The notes beneath the pieces are model-generated. The model saw only the letters and a list, made by a program, of their open reading frames with translations, ran no database searches and was not told the origin of the DNA. This document shows, piece by piece, positions 8,598-16,839 of a stretch of 29,868 bases of DNA. Each line of letters starts with the position of its first letter. The stretch's first letter is position 1. The stretch comes from JBBKWQ01 sp037969115 (GTDB lineage: Bacteria > Actinomycetota > Acidimicrobiia > Acidimicrobiales > Ilumatobacteraceae): NCBI GenBank assembly GCA_037969115.1, contig JBBKWQ010000029.1, positions 1 to 29,868 on the forward strand, in the 5' to 3' direction. The translations under genes and the position numbers were made by a program.

Positions 8598-10115
8598 ATG
8601 CTGTTCGTCGACCTGGCCGAGTGTTCAACGGCGGTAGCCGCGACATCGAAGAGGACCGACAAAGTCGGCGCACTTGCCGCGGTGATCGCACGATTCGCAC
8701 CCGACGAGATCGAAGCAGGCGTGGCCTTTCTGACGGGTGAGACCCCGATCGGGCGCGTCGGGGTCGGATGGGCGGCGATGAACGACGCTCGTGCCGAACC
8801 TGCCACGACGGCGACGCTCTCCGTGCTCGAGGTCGCGATGCTGATCGACGCTCTGGCCGAAACTTCCGGGCCCGGCGCAGTCGCACGTCGACGATCGCTC
8901 CTGATCGATGTGCTGGAGCGCGCCACGATCGCTGAGCAACGGCTGATCAAGGCCATCATCGGCGGCGAGCTTCGTCAGGGCGCACTCGGGGGCGTCGTCA
9001 CCACCGCGGTCGCGAAGGCGGCTGGTGTGAGCGTGGGCGATGTGCGCCGGGCGGCCATGTTCACCGGTTCGTTGCCCGTCGCCGCGCGCGTCGCTCTCAT
9101 CGAGGGACAACGCGGGATGGCGACGATCGGGCTCGTTCCCCGGCGTCCGGTCCAGCCGATGCTGGCGTCGCCGGCTGCGACGATTCCCGATGCGCTCGCG
9201 GAGGGGCATCTGTCGTCGATCGAGTGGAAGCTCGACGGTGCCCGCATCCAGGCACATCGGGGTGATGGCGAGGTACGCATCTTCACGCGGAACCTCAACG
9301 ATGTCACCGACCGTCTCGGGGGTGTCGTCGACCTCGTCGCCGGGTTGCCAGGCGGTGATGTGGTGCTCGACGGCGAGGTACTCGGGCTCACCGACGATGG
9401 GTTGCCGCGCCGGTTTCAGGACACCATGGGCGACTTCGGGGCCGACGCCTCCGGTCATCGCCTCCGGGCGTTCTTCTTCGATGTGCTGTTGGTCGACGGA
9501 AACTCGGTGGTCGACGAGCCGCTCGCCGTTCGTCGGGAGCTCATCACCGCCACTGTCCCCGGCGTGGCACAGCTGCCGTCGATCGTGACTGCCGACGCCG
9601 TCGAGGCCCAGCGGTTCATGGATGGAGCGGTTGCCGCCGGTCACGAGGGTGTGGTGGTGAAGGATCTCGCCGCACGTTATGAAGCGGGTCGTCGGGGATC
9701 GTCGTGGCGCAAGGTGAAGCCGGTGCACACGCTCGACCTGGTCGTCCTCGCCGTGGAATGGGGCCACGGCAGACGTGCCGGCAAGTTGTCGAACATCCAT
9801 CTCGGCGCACGAGCCGATGACGGCGCGTTCGTCATGGTCGGCAAGACCTTCAAGGGCATGACCGACGACTTGCTCGATTGGCAGACGGCGCGGTTTCTCG
9901 ATCTCAAGGTCGGTGAGGGGACCGGACGCGAAGGTCACGTGGTGCACGTGAGGCCCGAGCAGGTGGTCGAGGTCGCGATCGACGGGGTCCAGGTGTCGCG
10001 TCGATACCCGGGAGGAGTGGCGCTCCGGTTCGCTCGCGTTCGTCGCTACCGGCAGGACAAGTCGGCTGCCGAGGCCGATCACATCGAGCAGGTGCAGCGG
10101 TTGCTGCACCGCTAG
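8598..10115 (+). CDS. ligB: ATP-dependent DNA ligase, LigB type
   Basis: ATP-dependent DNA ligase of 505 aa, close to the 507 aa of mycobacterial LigB, with the same N-terminal style (MLFVDLAECSTAVAATS). The helical N-terminal DNA-binding domain covers about 1-190. The nucleotidyltransferase domain starts with the KLDGAR motif whose Lys211 should become adenylylated. DVVLDGEVLGL and EGVVVKDLAARYEAG...WRKVKP are later motifs, and an OB-fold follows from about 375. The frame is open far upstream, but that is a GC-rich shadow of the polymerase; family length and a -10 element 6 nt before ATG 8598 fix the start. Tdk follows after 14 bp and may share the transcript. This enzyme would supplement the NAD-dependent LigA in repair. 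Confidence 0.93.
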   Translation: MLFVDLAECSTAVAATSKRTDKVGALAAVIARFAPDEIEAGVAFLTGETPIGRVGVGWAAMNDARAEPATTATLSVLEVAMLIDALAETSGPGAVARRRSLLIDVLERATIAEQRLIKAIIGGELRQGALGGVVTTAVAKAAGVSVGDVRRAAMFTGSLPVAARVALIEGQRGMATIGLVPRRPVQPMLASPAATIPDALAEGHLSSIEWKLDGARIQAHRGDGEVRIFTRNLNDVTDRLGGVVDLVAGLPGGDVVLDGEVLGLTDDGLPRRFQDTMGDFGADASGHRLRAFFFDVLLVDGNSVVDEPLAVRRELITATVPGVAQLPSIVTADAVEAQRFMDGAVAAGHEGVVVKDLAARYEAGRRGSSWRKVKPVHTLDLVVLAVEWGHGRRAGKLSNIHLGARADDGAFVMVGKTFKGMTDDLLDWQTARFLDLKVGEGTGREGHVVHVRPEQVVEVAIDGVQVSRRYPGGVALRFARVRRYRQDKSAAEADHIEQVQRLLHR

Positions 10116-10129
10116 GGTCGTGAGCCGAC

Positions 10130-10732
10130 ATGGCCACGCTTCGATTCAGTTTCGGCACGATGGGGTCGGGAAAAAGCACCCTGGCGCTCCAGATCCACCA
10201 CAATCTCGCGTCGCGGCACCTCTCCGGATTGCTCCTGACCTGCCTCGATCGTGAGGGGCACCAGGTGACGAGCCGCCTCGGCGTCGCCGCGCCCGCCCTG
10301 CATGTCGATGAAGCGCTCGACCTCCACAAGCTGGCGCTCGAGTACTGGCCGCTGCACTACATGGTGTGTGACGAGGTGCAGTTCTACACCGTGGAGCAAT
10401 GTGACCAGCTTGCCCGCATTGTCGACGACATGGAGATCGACGTGTATGCGTTCGGTCTGATCACCGATTTCCGAGGGCTGCTCTTCGACGGAACCAGACG
10501 CATGCTCGAAATAGCGGACGAGCGCGTGCCACTCCAGGTGGAGGCTCGCTGCTGGTGCGGCGCGAGGGCCACGCACAACGCCCGCGTCGTCAATGGGGTC
10601 GTCGTCTACGAGGGTGAGACGGTCATGGTCGGCGACACGGCCGACCCGACCGCACAGAAGATGTTCGGAGACGTCGTGCGTTACGAACTGCTCTGCCGTT
10701 TGCACTTCCGTGAGGGAGAGATGGGCGTCTGA
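10130..10732 (+). CDS. tdk: Thymidine kinase (type II)
   Basis: Cytosolic ATP:thymidine 5'-phosphotransferase of the pyrimidine salvage pathway, 200 aa. The P-loop GTMGSGKS is at 9-16, the Walker B-like CDEVQFY at 80-86, the lasso/nucleoside region at about 113-130 (DFRGLLFDGTRRMLEIAD), and a zinc site is made by C141, C143, C189 and H192. The first zinc pair reads CxC rather than the CxxC of E. coli Tdk; I recall the same form in other actinobacterial kinases. The start lies 14 bp after the ligase stop. A TAGGGT hexamer overlapping the ligase stop is 11 nt upstream of ATG, so an independent promoter is possible but not clear. Confidence 0.94.
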   Translation: MATLRFSFGTMGSGKSTLALQIHHNLASRHLSGLLLTCLDREGHQVTSRLGVAAPALHVDEALDLHKLALEYWPLHYMVCDEVQFYTVEQCDQLARIVDDMEIDVYAFGLITDFRGLLFDGTRRMLEIADERVPLQVEARCWCGARATHNARVVNGVVVYEGETVMVGDTADPTAQKMFGDVVRYELLCRLHFREGEMGV

Positions 10733-10779
10733 TCCGCCGGGGTGGGTTCGAACTCGACCGACGAGACGCCGAACGTGAG

Positions 10780-10854
10780 ATGATGAGCGGACGCAGGTGT
10801 GACCGGGTTCCAGCGACGATTGGGGCACACCGAGAGATGGAGTTCAGCGGGTGA
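10780..10854 (+). other. Possible 24-codon leader ORF overlapping the start of the 919-aa gene
   Basis: An ORF from ATG 10780 (followed by a second ATG) stops at TGA 10852-10854, which overlaps GTG 10851 of the next gene as GTGA. Such overlaps are typical of translational coupling. It has no strong Shine-Dalgarno, no recognisable protein motif, and could be chance. Confidence 0.2.
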
Positions 10855-13610
10855 CCGACACAGGTGGCGAAAGAGTGGAGGGGCCACGGCTGCCTGATCG
10901 CTCTGTCGACGACGTCACGCGGTTCCACCTCGAGAAGTCGCTGACGCCCACGCAGATCCAAATCCAGATGCAGCTCGAGATGGATTCTGCGTCACGGCGG
11001 CACGTGCACTCGCCGCTGCTGTCGGCCGATCTGCCCGAGTTCGAGCCGCCGAACTTACTGAAGGTACGCGGGCTCGGATATGCATGGATCGCCCTTCGGG
11101 TGATCACGACCGTGTGGGCGATCGCCCTCGGGATTGCAGCCGTGCTCGTGCGCAACGATGCCGAAGCGGGGTTTTCCGACGGAGCCATCGTCGCCAAGGT
11201 CGGCTTTGCCGGGGCGCTCATCGCGTATGCGCTCACGGTGGTGGGTGGTTTCTGGAGCGTTCGCCTCACCATGAACGTCCACCGGCTCGAGGGTCGTTAC
11301 CCCACCCGGAACCGGGCGGTCAGGGCATGGTTGTATCCGGGACTGTGGGCCGGCCTCATGGCGCTGACCCTGGTTCGGGCCGAGCCGAATGCCGATTTCG
11401 ACATTCGACCGCTCATCATCGTGACCGGGTTCATGATCACGATGTGGCGGCCGTATGCGCTGGTGCGACGGATCTTCCTCAGCCTGACGCGGACGAGTGT
11501 CGACGCGTTGATCGGCGTGATGTATGTCCTCGACGTCGCCGGATTCGGGCTCATCTGGTGGCGAGTCGCGAACTGGCCCGAGGTGTTGACGCCGACGAAC
11601 GCAGGCACGGCCGATGTGATGATCGGTGTGGGGTTCGCCACCGCCGTCGCGTTCGCCGCCGCTGGGCTGGTCGTGATCCTGCTCGTGCGGGCGGCCGAGA
11701 CGGGCCAGGCACACCGGATGGTGGTGCTGCGGACGCGCCACGATCACCGGATCGCTCGCACGTTGGGGCTCGATCCGCTCGACGAAGCTGTGCGGTGGGC
11801 GCTGGTCGAGGTCCGACGGCAGCAGGAGGCGCGTGCCGTTGCGGCTGCTGCCGCGCAGGCCGGGTACGACGACCGTTCTGTCGAGGCCATCGAGCAGTTG
11901 GGTTCCGGCTCGGTCGCCGTGGTCGTCGGTGGAGGACGAGTCGACACGATCGACACCGATACACACGAGGTCGATACGGCTGATGTCGAGAGAACCGATG
12001 TCGAGACGGCGGACGCCCGGGCCGACACGGCTCAAGTCGACACCCTCGTCGACGAGGCCGCGGTCGTCGAGACGGCGGTCGAGGAACCGGTCGCCGATCA
12101 GCCCGTCGCACCCGACACCCGCAAAGTGCCGGCGAATGCCGCTGTCGTCGAAGTCGTCGATGTCGTCGACGAAGCGATCGATTCCGCGCCGGAGATCGTC
12201 GATCCCGAGATTGTCGAACCGGAGCCCGATACCGAGGCGACCGAACCGGAGGCGGAACTTGATCCCTTCGCCGATGTGGTTGGCGTCGAGAACCGGCTGG
12301 CGGCTCGTATGGCCGCGGCTGAGGCAGCCGTGGCCGAGGCGGCGAAGGCTTCCGGTGATCGGGCGTCGCGACTGGCCGCTCGCCTCTCACACCCGGATAC
12401 CGATGCAACGCCGCACCCCCACGCTCCGCCGATCGACGACGTGCCGGCGACACCGGCGGTCGAGCCGGAAGAGACGTTGCCTGTTGAGACGCCGACCGTG
12501 GAGTCGACGCCGGACCCGGCAGTTGCGAAACACGAGGACGACAAGCCACGTGAGGGCACGCTCGCCGAACGTCTGTCCGCCCGTTTGAACGATCCGAGCG
12601 TGGTCATGTCAAGCGCTGAACGGAAGCTTGCGCTCGACCTGACTCCGGCGGCTCCCGACAACCGCGTCGACCAACTGAGTTCGCGCCTCACTGAGTTCGA
12701 CCCAGTCCGCGACGCTGTGCCCGTCGACCCAGAAGCCGCCGATTCACTCAAGGCGCTCGTCGATCGCTACAAGCAGGAGAACCCCGACGCCGTACCACCT
12801 GATCGCGACACCAGCAGGTTCAGCCCGGACGGGTTCGATCTCGCATTCGACGAGGGAGAGCGTCTGACACCGCCTCGGGTGTATCCGCTCGAGGCTGCGC
12901 GCTACATCATGTTGCTCGCCTTCGGGCTGGCCACACTGGGGTTCGGTTGGATCGTCCTTCGATCGGTCGATACCGAGGCCAGTCTCGAACTGGGCAAGCT
13001 CTCGCTCGTCGATGTCGACCGCATCGACTCGGCGCGCCGGGCCGCCCTGACCGCTCTGTCTGCGTCGTTGCCGCTCGTGGCGTTGTGGGCGTTCGTGCTC
13101 TCCGTGTACTCGCGACGTGCGGGCGTGGCCAACGTCCGTCCCCGGCTGTGCGCCGGCCTGTTCGTTGTCAGCGCGGCGATCACGCTGACGTCGCAGATCA
13201 TCGATGGCGCCGAGCGCGGCACACTCTCGCTGATCTCGTTCTTCCTGTCGGTCACGGTTGCCGCAGTCGCGCTCTACCTGATCATGCCGATCGCGGCATG
13301 GTTCGAGCGCAGCACGGTCACAGCAGTGCTGTGGGCGACAGCGATGCCGCTCCTCGTCGTGCTCACGTGGATCAGTGGCATGCAGCGTCCGATCGTGTCG
13401 GAGGACTCGCTCGAGAAGCTGGCGTTCTTCGGAGTGATCGAGGGGCTCGGAGCCGGACTCATCACGGTGCTGGCAGCGATCACGATGGTCGACCTCGAAG
13501 ATGGTTTGAGGAGCTCGATCGAGCTTGCAGAGCCGATCAGGCCGCACGTGAGCGGCGCCGGATCCCACGATGATCAGGAGGCAACGGCGACGCCGGCAGG
13601 TGTTTCGTGA
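10851..13610 (+). CDS. Large unrecognised membrane protein: two helical bundles joined by a long acidic linker
   Basis: I do not recognise a family. The 919-aa protein has an N-terminal cytoplasmic segment (1-70), about six predicted membrane helices (75-285), a long hydrophilic and very acidic Val/Asp/Glu/Thr/Pro-rich linker (about 350-680) and about six more helices (684-890). Within the linker, residues about 363-405 are built from degenerate VDTAD-like units. A short amphipathic motif of the form RL(A/S)(A/S)R(L/M) recurs four times at about 480, 505, 572 and 606. GTG 10851 has GGAG 8 nt upstream and overlaps the stop of a 24-codon upstream ORF. Its 3' end converges with the next gene, 16 bp away. 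It may be a membrane scaffold, but no function is visible. Confidence 0.8.
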   Translation: MTDTGGERVEGPRLPDRSVDDVTRFHLEKSLTPTQIQIQMQLEMDSASRRHVHSPLLSADLPEFEPPNLLKVRGLGYAWIALRVITTVWAIALGIAAVLVRNDAEAGFSDGAIVAKVGFAGALIAYALTVVGGFWSVRLTMNVHRLEGRYPTRNRAVRAWLYPGLWAGLMALTLVRAEPNADFDIRPLIIVTGFMITMWRPYALVRRIFLSLTRTSVDALIGVMYVLDVAGFGLIWWRVANWPEVLTPTNAGTADVMIGVGFATAVAFAAAGLVVILLVRAAETGQAHRMVVLRTRHDHRIARTLGLDPLDEAVRWALVEVRRQQEARAVAAAAAQAGYDDRSVEAIEQLGSGSVAVVVGGGRVDTIDTDTHEVDTADVERTDVETADARADTAQVDTLVDEAAVVETAVEEPVADQPVAPDTRKVPANAAVVEVVDVVDEAIDSAPEIVDPEIVEPEPDTEATEPEAELDPFADVVGVENRLAARMAAAEAAVAEAAKASGDRASRLAARLSHPDTDATPHPHAPPIDDVPATPAVEPEETLPVETPTVESTPDPAVAKHEDDKPREGTLAERLSARLNDPSVVMSSAERKLALDLTPAAPDNRVDQLSSRLTEFDPVRDAVPVDPEAADSLKALVDRYKQENPDAVPPDRDTSRFSPDGFDLAFDEGERLTPPRVYPLEAARYIMLLAFGLATLGFGWIVLRSVDTEASLELGKLSLVDVDRIDSARRAALTALSASLPLVALWAFVLSVYSRRAGVANVRPRLCAGLFVVSAAITLTSQIIDGAERGTLSLISFFLSVTVAAVALYLIMPIAAWFERSTVTAVLWATAMPLLVVLTWISGMQRPIVSEDSLEKLAFFGVIEGLGAGLITVLAAITMVDLEDGLRSSIELAEPIRPHVSGAGSHDDQEATATPAGVS

Positions 13611-13626
13611 TCGGCGGGCCGAGCCG

Positions 13627-14118
13627 TCAGGGCCGCACCGTCGTGTCGCTCTCAGGTCTCTTCGTGACGGCGTTGCACAGTCGAATCGTGGCGACCGACA
13701 TCAGGATCCCTCCGACGCGATTCAGAACCGCACCGAAATCGCTGAGGCCGTCCGGCGTCCTGAAGAACACTGCGACGATGCCGACCGTTGCGAGCACCAC
13801 GACCATGTAGGCGATGCCGGCAACCACCTGGATCAACCGCCCGCTCCATCGCTCGTGAGCGACTTTCGTTCCCGTGGCCACCACGGCCCCGATGACCGCC
13901 GACGCGGCTGCCGGCATGAACGTCACGTAGTTCTGCGGGAGTGAGGCGAAGCTGATGAACTCGATTCGCTGCCCCCACACTCCATCTTCGAAGCTGCCCG
14001 TGGTGATCGCCGACGCCCGCTTGATCTGCGTGGCGACGACCAGCAGGTAGACGACCACGAACGTCCAGCCGACAGAGTCGAGCAGGCGCGCCCAACGTTC
14101 GCGATCGACGTCGGTCAT
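13627..14118 (-). CDS. Small integral membrane protein, unknown function
   Basis: A 163-aa protein with about four hydrophobic segments (VGWTFVVVYLLVVATQI; VTFMPAAASAVIGAVVATG; IQVVAGIAYMVVVLATVGIVAVFF; and a weaker one near GGILMSVATIRLC). A charged, hydrophilic loop lies between the first two (SFEDGVWGQRIE). No family motif was recognised. It starts at ATG 14118, 43 bp upstream of the P450 stop on the same strand, so it would be downstream of the P450 gene and could be co-transcribed with it. It is convergent with the 919-aa membrane protein. Confidence 0.7.
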   Translation of the reverse strand: MTDVDRERWARLLDSVGWTFVVVYLLVVATQIKRASAITTGSFEDGVWGQRIEFISFASLPQNYVTFMPAAASAVIGAVVATGTKVAHERWSGRLIQVVAGIAYMVVVLATVGIVAVFFRTPDGLSDFGAVLNRVGGILMSVATIRLCNAVTKRPESDTTVRP

Positions 14119-14161
14119 GTGTTGCCCGGCCGAGCGAGATGTCTGGCTGATCGCTCGTTCG

Positions 14162-15427
14162 TCAGTTCCAGCTGCACGGGAGGCGCTTGATGCCGTTGAT
14201 GAAGTTGCTCATCAGGTAGTCGGGTTCGCCCGTGACCCGGAGGTTCGGCAAACGTCGCCGGATCTCGTCGAATGCCACGCTGATCTCGCGACGGGCCAGG
14301 TTCGCGCCGAGGCAGAAGTGCGGTCCGCCGGCGCCGAATCCGACCTGAGCCGGCTGGAGCGGTCGCGTCACATCGAAGACGTTCGGGTTCTCGAACACGG
14401 TGCCGTCGCGGTTGGCCGAGTTATAGAACAGCACGACCTTGTCACCGGTGCTGAGCGGCTGGCCACCCAGCACCGTGTCGGCCGTGACCGTTCGCCTGAA
14501 GTGGATGACGGGCGTCGCCCATCGAACGATCTCCTCGACGGCGGTTTTCGTGTGTGTGTCGAAGTCGTCGAACCACAACGACTGCTGATCGGGATGATCG
14601 GTGAGAGCTTTGAGGCCGTGGCTGATCGCGTTCCGTGTGGTCTCGTTCCCCGCGACGACGAGCAGGATGAAGAACGAGCCGAACTCCTGCGGCGTGAGCT
14701 GCTCACCATCGACCTCGGCCAACATCATCGCCGACGTGATGTCGTCGGTCGGGTGCGCTCGACGGGCTTCGCCGAGAGCTTGGGCGTAGGCGAAGATCTC
14801 GAGCGATGTCTCCATCAGGGCCTCGTACGTGCCTCCGAACTCGGGATCGCCGATGCCGAGGATCACGTTCGTCCAGTGGAAGATCTTGTCGGTATCGCTC
14901 TCGGGGATGCCCATCATGTCGCAGATGATCTCGAGTGGCAGCGGGGCTGCGAACTCGGCCACGAAGTCGGCGGTCCCGTCGGGGTGGTCCGCCAGCATCC
15001 GGTCGACGATCTTGGTCGCCTGAACCTTGACCTGTTCCTCGATCGCTGCGACGTGTCTCGGCGTGAACCCCTTCGACACGATCGACCGCAGGCGGAAGTG
15101 CTTGGGGTCGTCCATCGCGATCATCGACCCGTAGAACTCGTTGAGCTCCTGTGGCAGATCGACGATGTTGGTGCCCTTGCCGGACTGGAACAGTTGGGCG
15201 TTGCGGTTCGCCGACCACACGTCGGCGTGGCGGACCACGGCGTAGTAGCCCGGACCGGGTAGGAACGGCGAGTCTTCGAGCACCGTTTCCGGGTAGAACG
15301 CCAGCCCAGGGTGCTCGCGAAGCGCCGCGAACGCTGCATCTCGTTCGTCACGATCACCGCTCCAGAACTCCATCGTGCTGATATCGGGCAGTCCGTCTGG
15401 TGGCGATGTCGTCGCGGCCTCGGTCAT
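14162..15427 (-). CDS. Cytochrome P450, CYP124/CYP125-like
   Basis: A 421-aa soluble heme monooxygenase. The I-helix oxygen-activation motif AGNETTRN is near residue 258, the ExxR motif (EEIVRW) near 298, and the heme-ligand loop FGAGGPHFCLGANLARRE places the thiolate at Cys372. The C-terminal wording (NLARREISVAFDEIRRRLPN..., NGIKRLPCSW) resembles mycobacterial CYP124, which omega-hydroxylates methyl-branched lipids; CYP125 (cholesterol side chain) is the next nearest. The substrate here is inferred. No ferredoxin or reductase gene is adjacent. ATG 15427 is supported by TACCAT ending 6 nt upstream, and the longer frame upstream is a shadow of the thiolase. Divergent from a thiolase, which fits lipid side-chain oxidation. 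Confidence 0.93.
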   Translation of the reverse strand: MTEAATTSPPDGLPDISTMEFWSGDRDERDAAFAALREHPGLAFYPETVLEDSPFLPGPGYYAVVRHADVWSANRNAQLFQSGKGTNIVDLPQELNEFYGSMIAMDDPKHFRLRSIVSKGFTPRHVAAIEEQVKVQATKIVDRMLADHPDGTADFVAEFAAPLPLEIICDMMGIPESDTDKIFHWTNVILGIGDPEFGGTYEALMETSLEIFAYAQALGEARRAHPTDDITSAMMLAEVDGEQLTPQEFGSFFILLVVAGNETTRNAISHGLKALTDHPDQQSLWFDDFDTHTKTAVEEIVRWATPVIHFRRTVTADTVLGGQPLSTGDKVVLFYNSANRDGTVFENPNVFDVTRPLQPAQVGFGAGGPHFCLGANLARREISVAFDEIRRRLPNLRVTGEPDYLMSNFINGIKRLPCSWN

Positions 15428-15433
15428 GGCCCG

Positions 15434-15439
15434 ATGGTA
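15434..15439 (-). promoter_or_regulatory. Putative -10 element of leaderless P450 promoter
   Basis: Minus-strand TACCAT ends 6 nt before ATG 15427. No Shine-Dalgarno is present. A leaderless transcript is inferred. Confidence 0.4.
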
Positions 15440-15455
15440 GGCAGCTGGCCCGGAT

Positions 15456-15482
15456 CCGGACTCATCGTGCCGGACTCGTCGT
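15456..15482. repeat. 14-bp-period direct repeat in the P450/thiolase intergenic region
   Basis: CCGGACTCATCGT (15456-15468) and CCGGACTCGTCGT (15470-15482) match at 12 of 13 positions. They sit one and a third helical turns apart between the two divergent -10 elements, where a regulator could act. They abut the inverted repeat at 15483. Confidence 0.5.
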
Positions 15483-15516
15483 CGGCCGGCGCGATCGTCT
15501 CGGTTGGCGCCGGCCG
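15483..15516. promoter_or_regulatory. Perfect 10-bp inverted repeat, candidate operator for P450/thiolase
   Basis: CGGCCGGCGC (15483-15492) and GCGCCGGCCG (15507-15516) are exact reverse complements with a 14-bp spacer. The location in the divergent promoter gap suggests an operator. The arms are pure G/C, so chance is less unlikely than for mixed sequence. Confidence 0.4.
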
Positions 15517-15558
15517 TGGCCGCTCGCACCCGCTTGCGATTTCCTACTCGCGGGTAAC

Positions 15559-15564
15559 TACCCT
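15559..15564 (+). promoter_or_regulatory. Putative -10 element of leaderless thiolase promoter
   Basis: TACCCT ends 7 nt before ATG 15572. TTGCGA (15534-15539) is a possible -35 at a rather long 19-bp spacing. Confidence 0.42.
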
Positions 15565-15571
15565 CGCGCTC

Positions 15572-16774
15572 ATGACCGAAGCCGTAATCGTTGCAACCGC
15601 CAGAAGCCCCATCGGGCGCGCCTCCAAGGGATCGCTCGTCGATCTTCGAACCGATGACATGGCCGCTCAGATCGTCCAGGCGCTGATGGCGAAAGTGCCT
15701 CAGGTTTCCGCCGACGACATCGAGGACCTCATCATGGGATGCGGCCAGCCGGCCGGCGAGGCAGGCTTCAATGTCGGGCGCGCCGTGGCGGTGCTGGCAG
15801 GACTCGAGAACGTTCCCGGGGTGACCGTGAACCGCTATTGCTCGTCGAGCCTGCAGACCATCCGCATGGCGGCCCACGCCATCAAGGCCGGCGAAGGCGA
15901 CTGCTTCATCTCGGCGGGCGTCGAAGCAGTGAGCCGGTACGGCAACGGTGCCTCCGACACGGCGCCGAACCCGATCTTCAAGGGCCCTGGTGCGCGAACG
16001 GCCGAGCGCGCCCAAGGTGGCCAGTCCGACTGGACGCCGCCCGAGGGTCTGCCCGATCTGTACATCGCCATGGGACAGACAGCGGAAAACGTCGTCCAGC
16101 TCGAAGGCGTGACTCGTGAGGAGATGGACGAATTCGCAGCACTCAGCCAGCAGCGCGCCGTTGCGAACGTCGAGAACGGGTTCTTCGCCGACGAGATCAC
16201 ACCGCTCACGCTTCCCGACGGCTCGACGGTCTCGAACGACGACGGCCCGCGCGCCGGCACCACCGCCGAGGGTCTTGCCGGCCTGAAGCCGGTGTTCCGT
16301 CCCGACGGCTCGGTCACCGCCGGTAATGCGTGCCCCCTCAACGACGGTGCAGCAGCCGTGATGGTCATGAGCGACACGAAGGCGAAGGCGCTCGGTCTCA
16401 CGCCGCTCGCGCGTGTGGTGTCCTCCGGTGTGTCCGGTCTGAACCCCGAGATCATGGGCCTCGGCCCGATCGAGGCGAGCCGGCAGGCCATGAAACGTGC
16501 CGGCATGACGATGAACGACATCGACCTCGTCGAGATCAACGAGGCATTCGCCGCCCAGGTCATCCCCTCGGCACGTCACCTCGACATCTCGTGGGACAAA
16601 CTCAACGTGAACGGCGGATCGATCGCGCTCGGCCATCCGTTCGGGATGACGGGTGCCCGCATCATGACCACGCTCATCCACGGTCTCCAGGCTGCCGACA
16701 AGCAGCACGGGTTGGAGACGATGTGCGTCGGTGGCGGTCAGGGAATGGCCATGATCATCGAGCGCCTCAGCTGA
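15572..16774 (+). CDS. Thiolase (acetyl-CoA C-acyltransferase)
   Basis: Degradative-type thiolase of 400 aa that cleaves 3-oxoacyl-CoA with CoA in the last step of beta-oxidation. The nucleophile is Cys90 in NRYCSSSLQTI. The other catalytic residues are in NEAFAAQ, GHPFGMTGAR (His355) and MCVGGGQG (Cys385). The full family length is present. ATG 15572 was chosen over the longer open frame because the shorter form begins exactly as thiolases do (MTEAVIVATARSPIGR) and a -10-like hexamer lies 7 nt upstream. Divergent from the P450 and 65 bp before the M16 peptidase. Whether it prefers short or long chains cannot be told. Confidence 0.95.
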   Translation: MTEAVIVATARSPIGRASKGSLVDLRTDDMAAQIVQALMAKVPQVSADDIEDLIMGCGQPAGEAGFNVGRAVAVLAGLENVPGVTVNRYCSSSLQTIRMAAHAIKAGEGDCFISAGVEAVSRYGNGASDTAPNPIFKGPGARTAERAQGGQSDWTPPEGLPDLYIAMGQTAENVVQLEGVTREEMDEFAALSQQRAVANVENGFFADEITPLTLPDGSTVSNDDGPRAGTTAEGLAGLKPVFRPDGSVTAGNACPLNDGAAAVMVMSDTKAKALGLTPLARVVSSGVSGLNPEIMGLGPIEASRQAMKRAGMTMNDIDLVEINEAFAAQVIPSARHLDISWDKLNVNGGSIALGHPFGMTGARIMTTLIHGLQAADKQHGLETMCVGGGQGMAMIIERLS

Positions 16775-16809
16775 CCGCCGCGGCGCGAAACTCCGCGAGT
16801 GTCTCGTTC

Positions 16810-16823
16810 CCCGCGAACGCGGG
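16810..16823. promoter_or_regulatory. Near-palindrome before the M16 peptidase gene
   Basis: CCCGCG (16810-16815) and CGCGGG (16818-16823) flank a 2-bp centre, and TTGACT follows at once. It could be a small hairpin ending thiolase transcription (5-bp stem, GAAC loop) or an operator beside a -35-like element. No T tract follows. Confidence 0.25.
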
Positions 16824-16839
16824 TTGACTGGTCGGTCGC

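Noticed and set aside
8625..10109. 494-codon open frame antisense to the DNA ligase
   Set aside because: Ligase motifs are complete on the plus strand; the antisense product is His/Arg-rich low-information sequence.
10747..10760. GTTCGAAC resembling a tRNA T-loop downstream of tdk
   Set aside because: The flanking bases do not form a T-stem, and no acceptor, D or anticodon arms could be built around it.
11938..12060. Repetitive GTCGA-rich DNA in the 919-aa gene as a possible CRISPR or DNA repeat array
   Set aside because: Units are degenerate, in frame and encode Val/Asp/Thr-rich protein, with no spacers. It is a protein-level repeat.
15428..16708. In-frame upstream extension of the P450 to 848 residues
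   Set aside because: It is antisense to a complete thiolase; the P450 itself has normal length from ATG 15427 with a -10-like hexamer before it.
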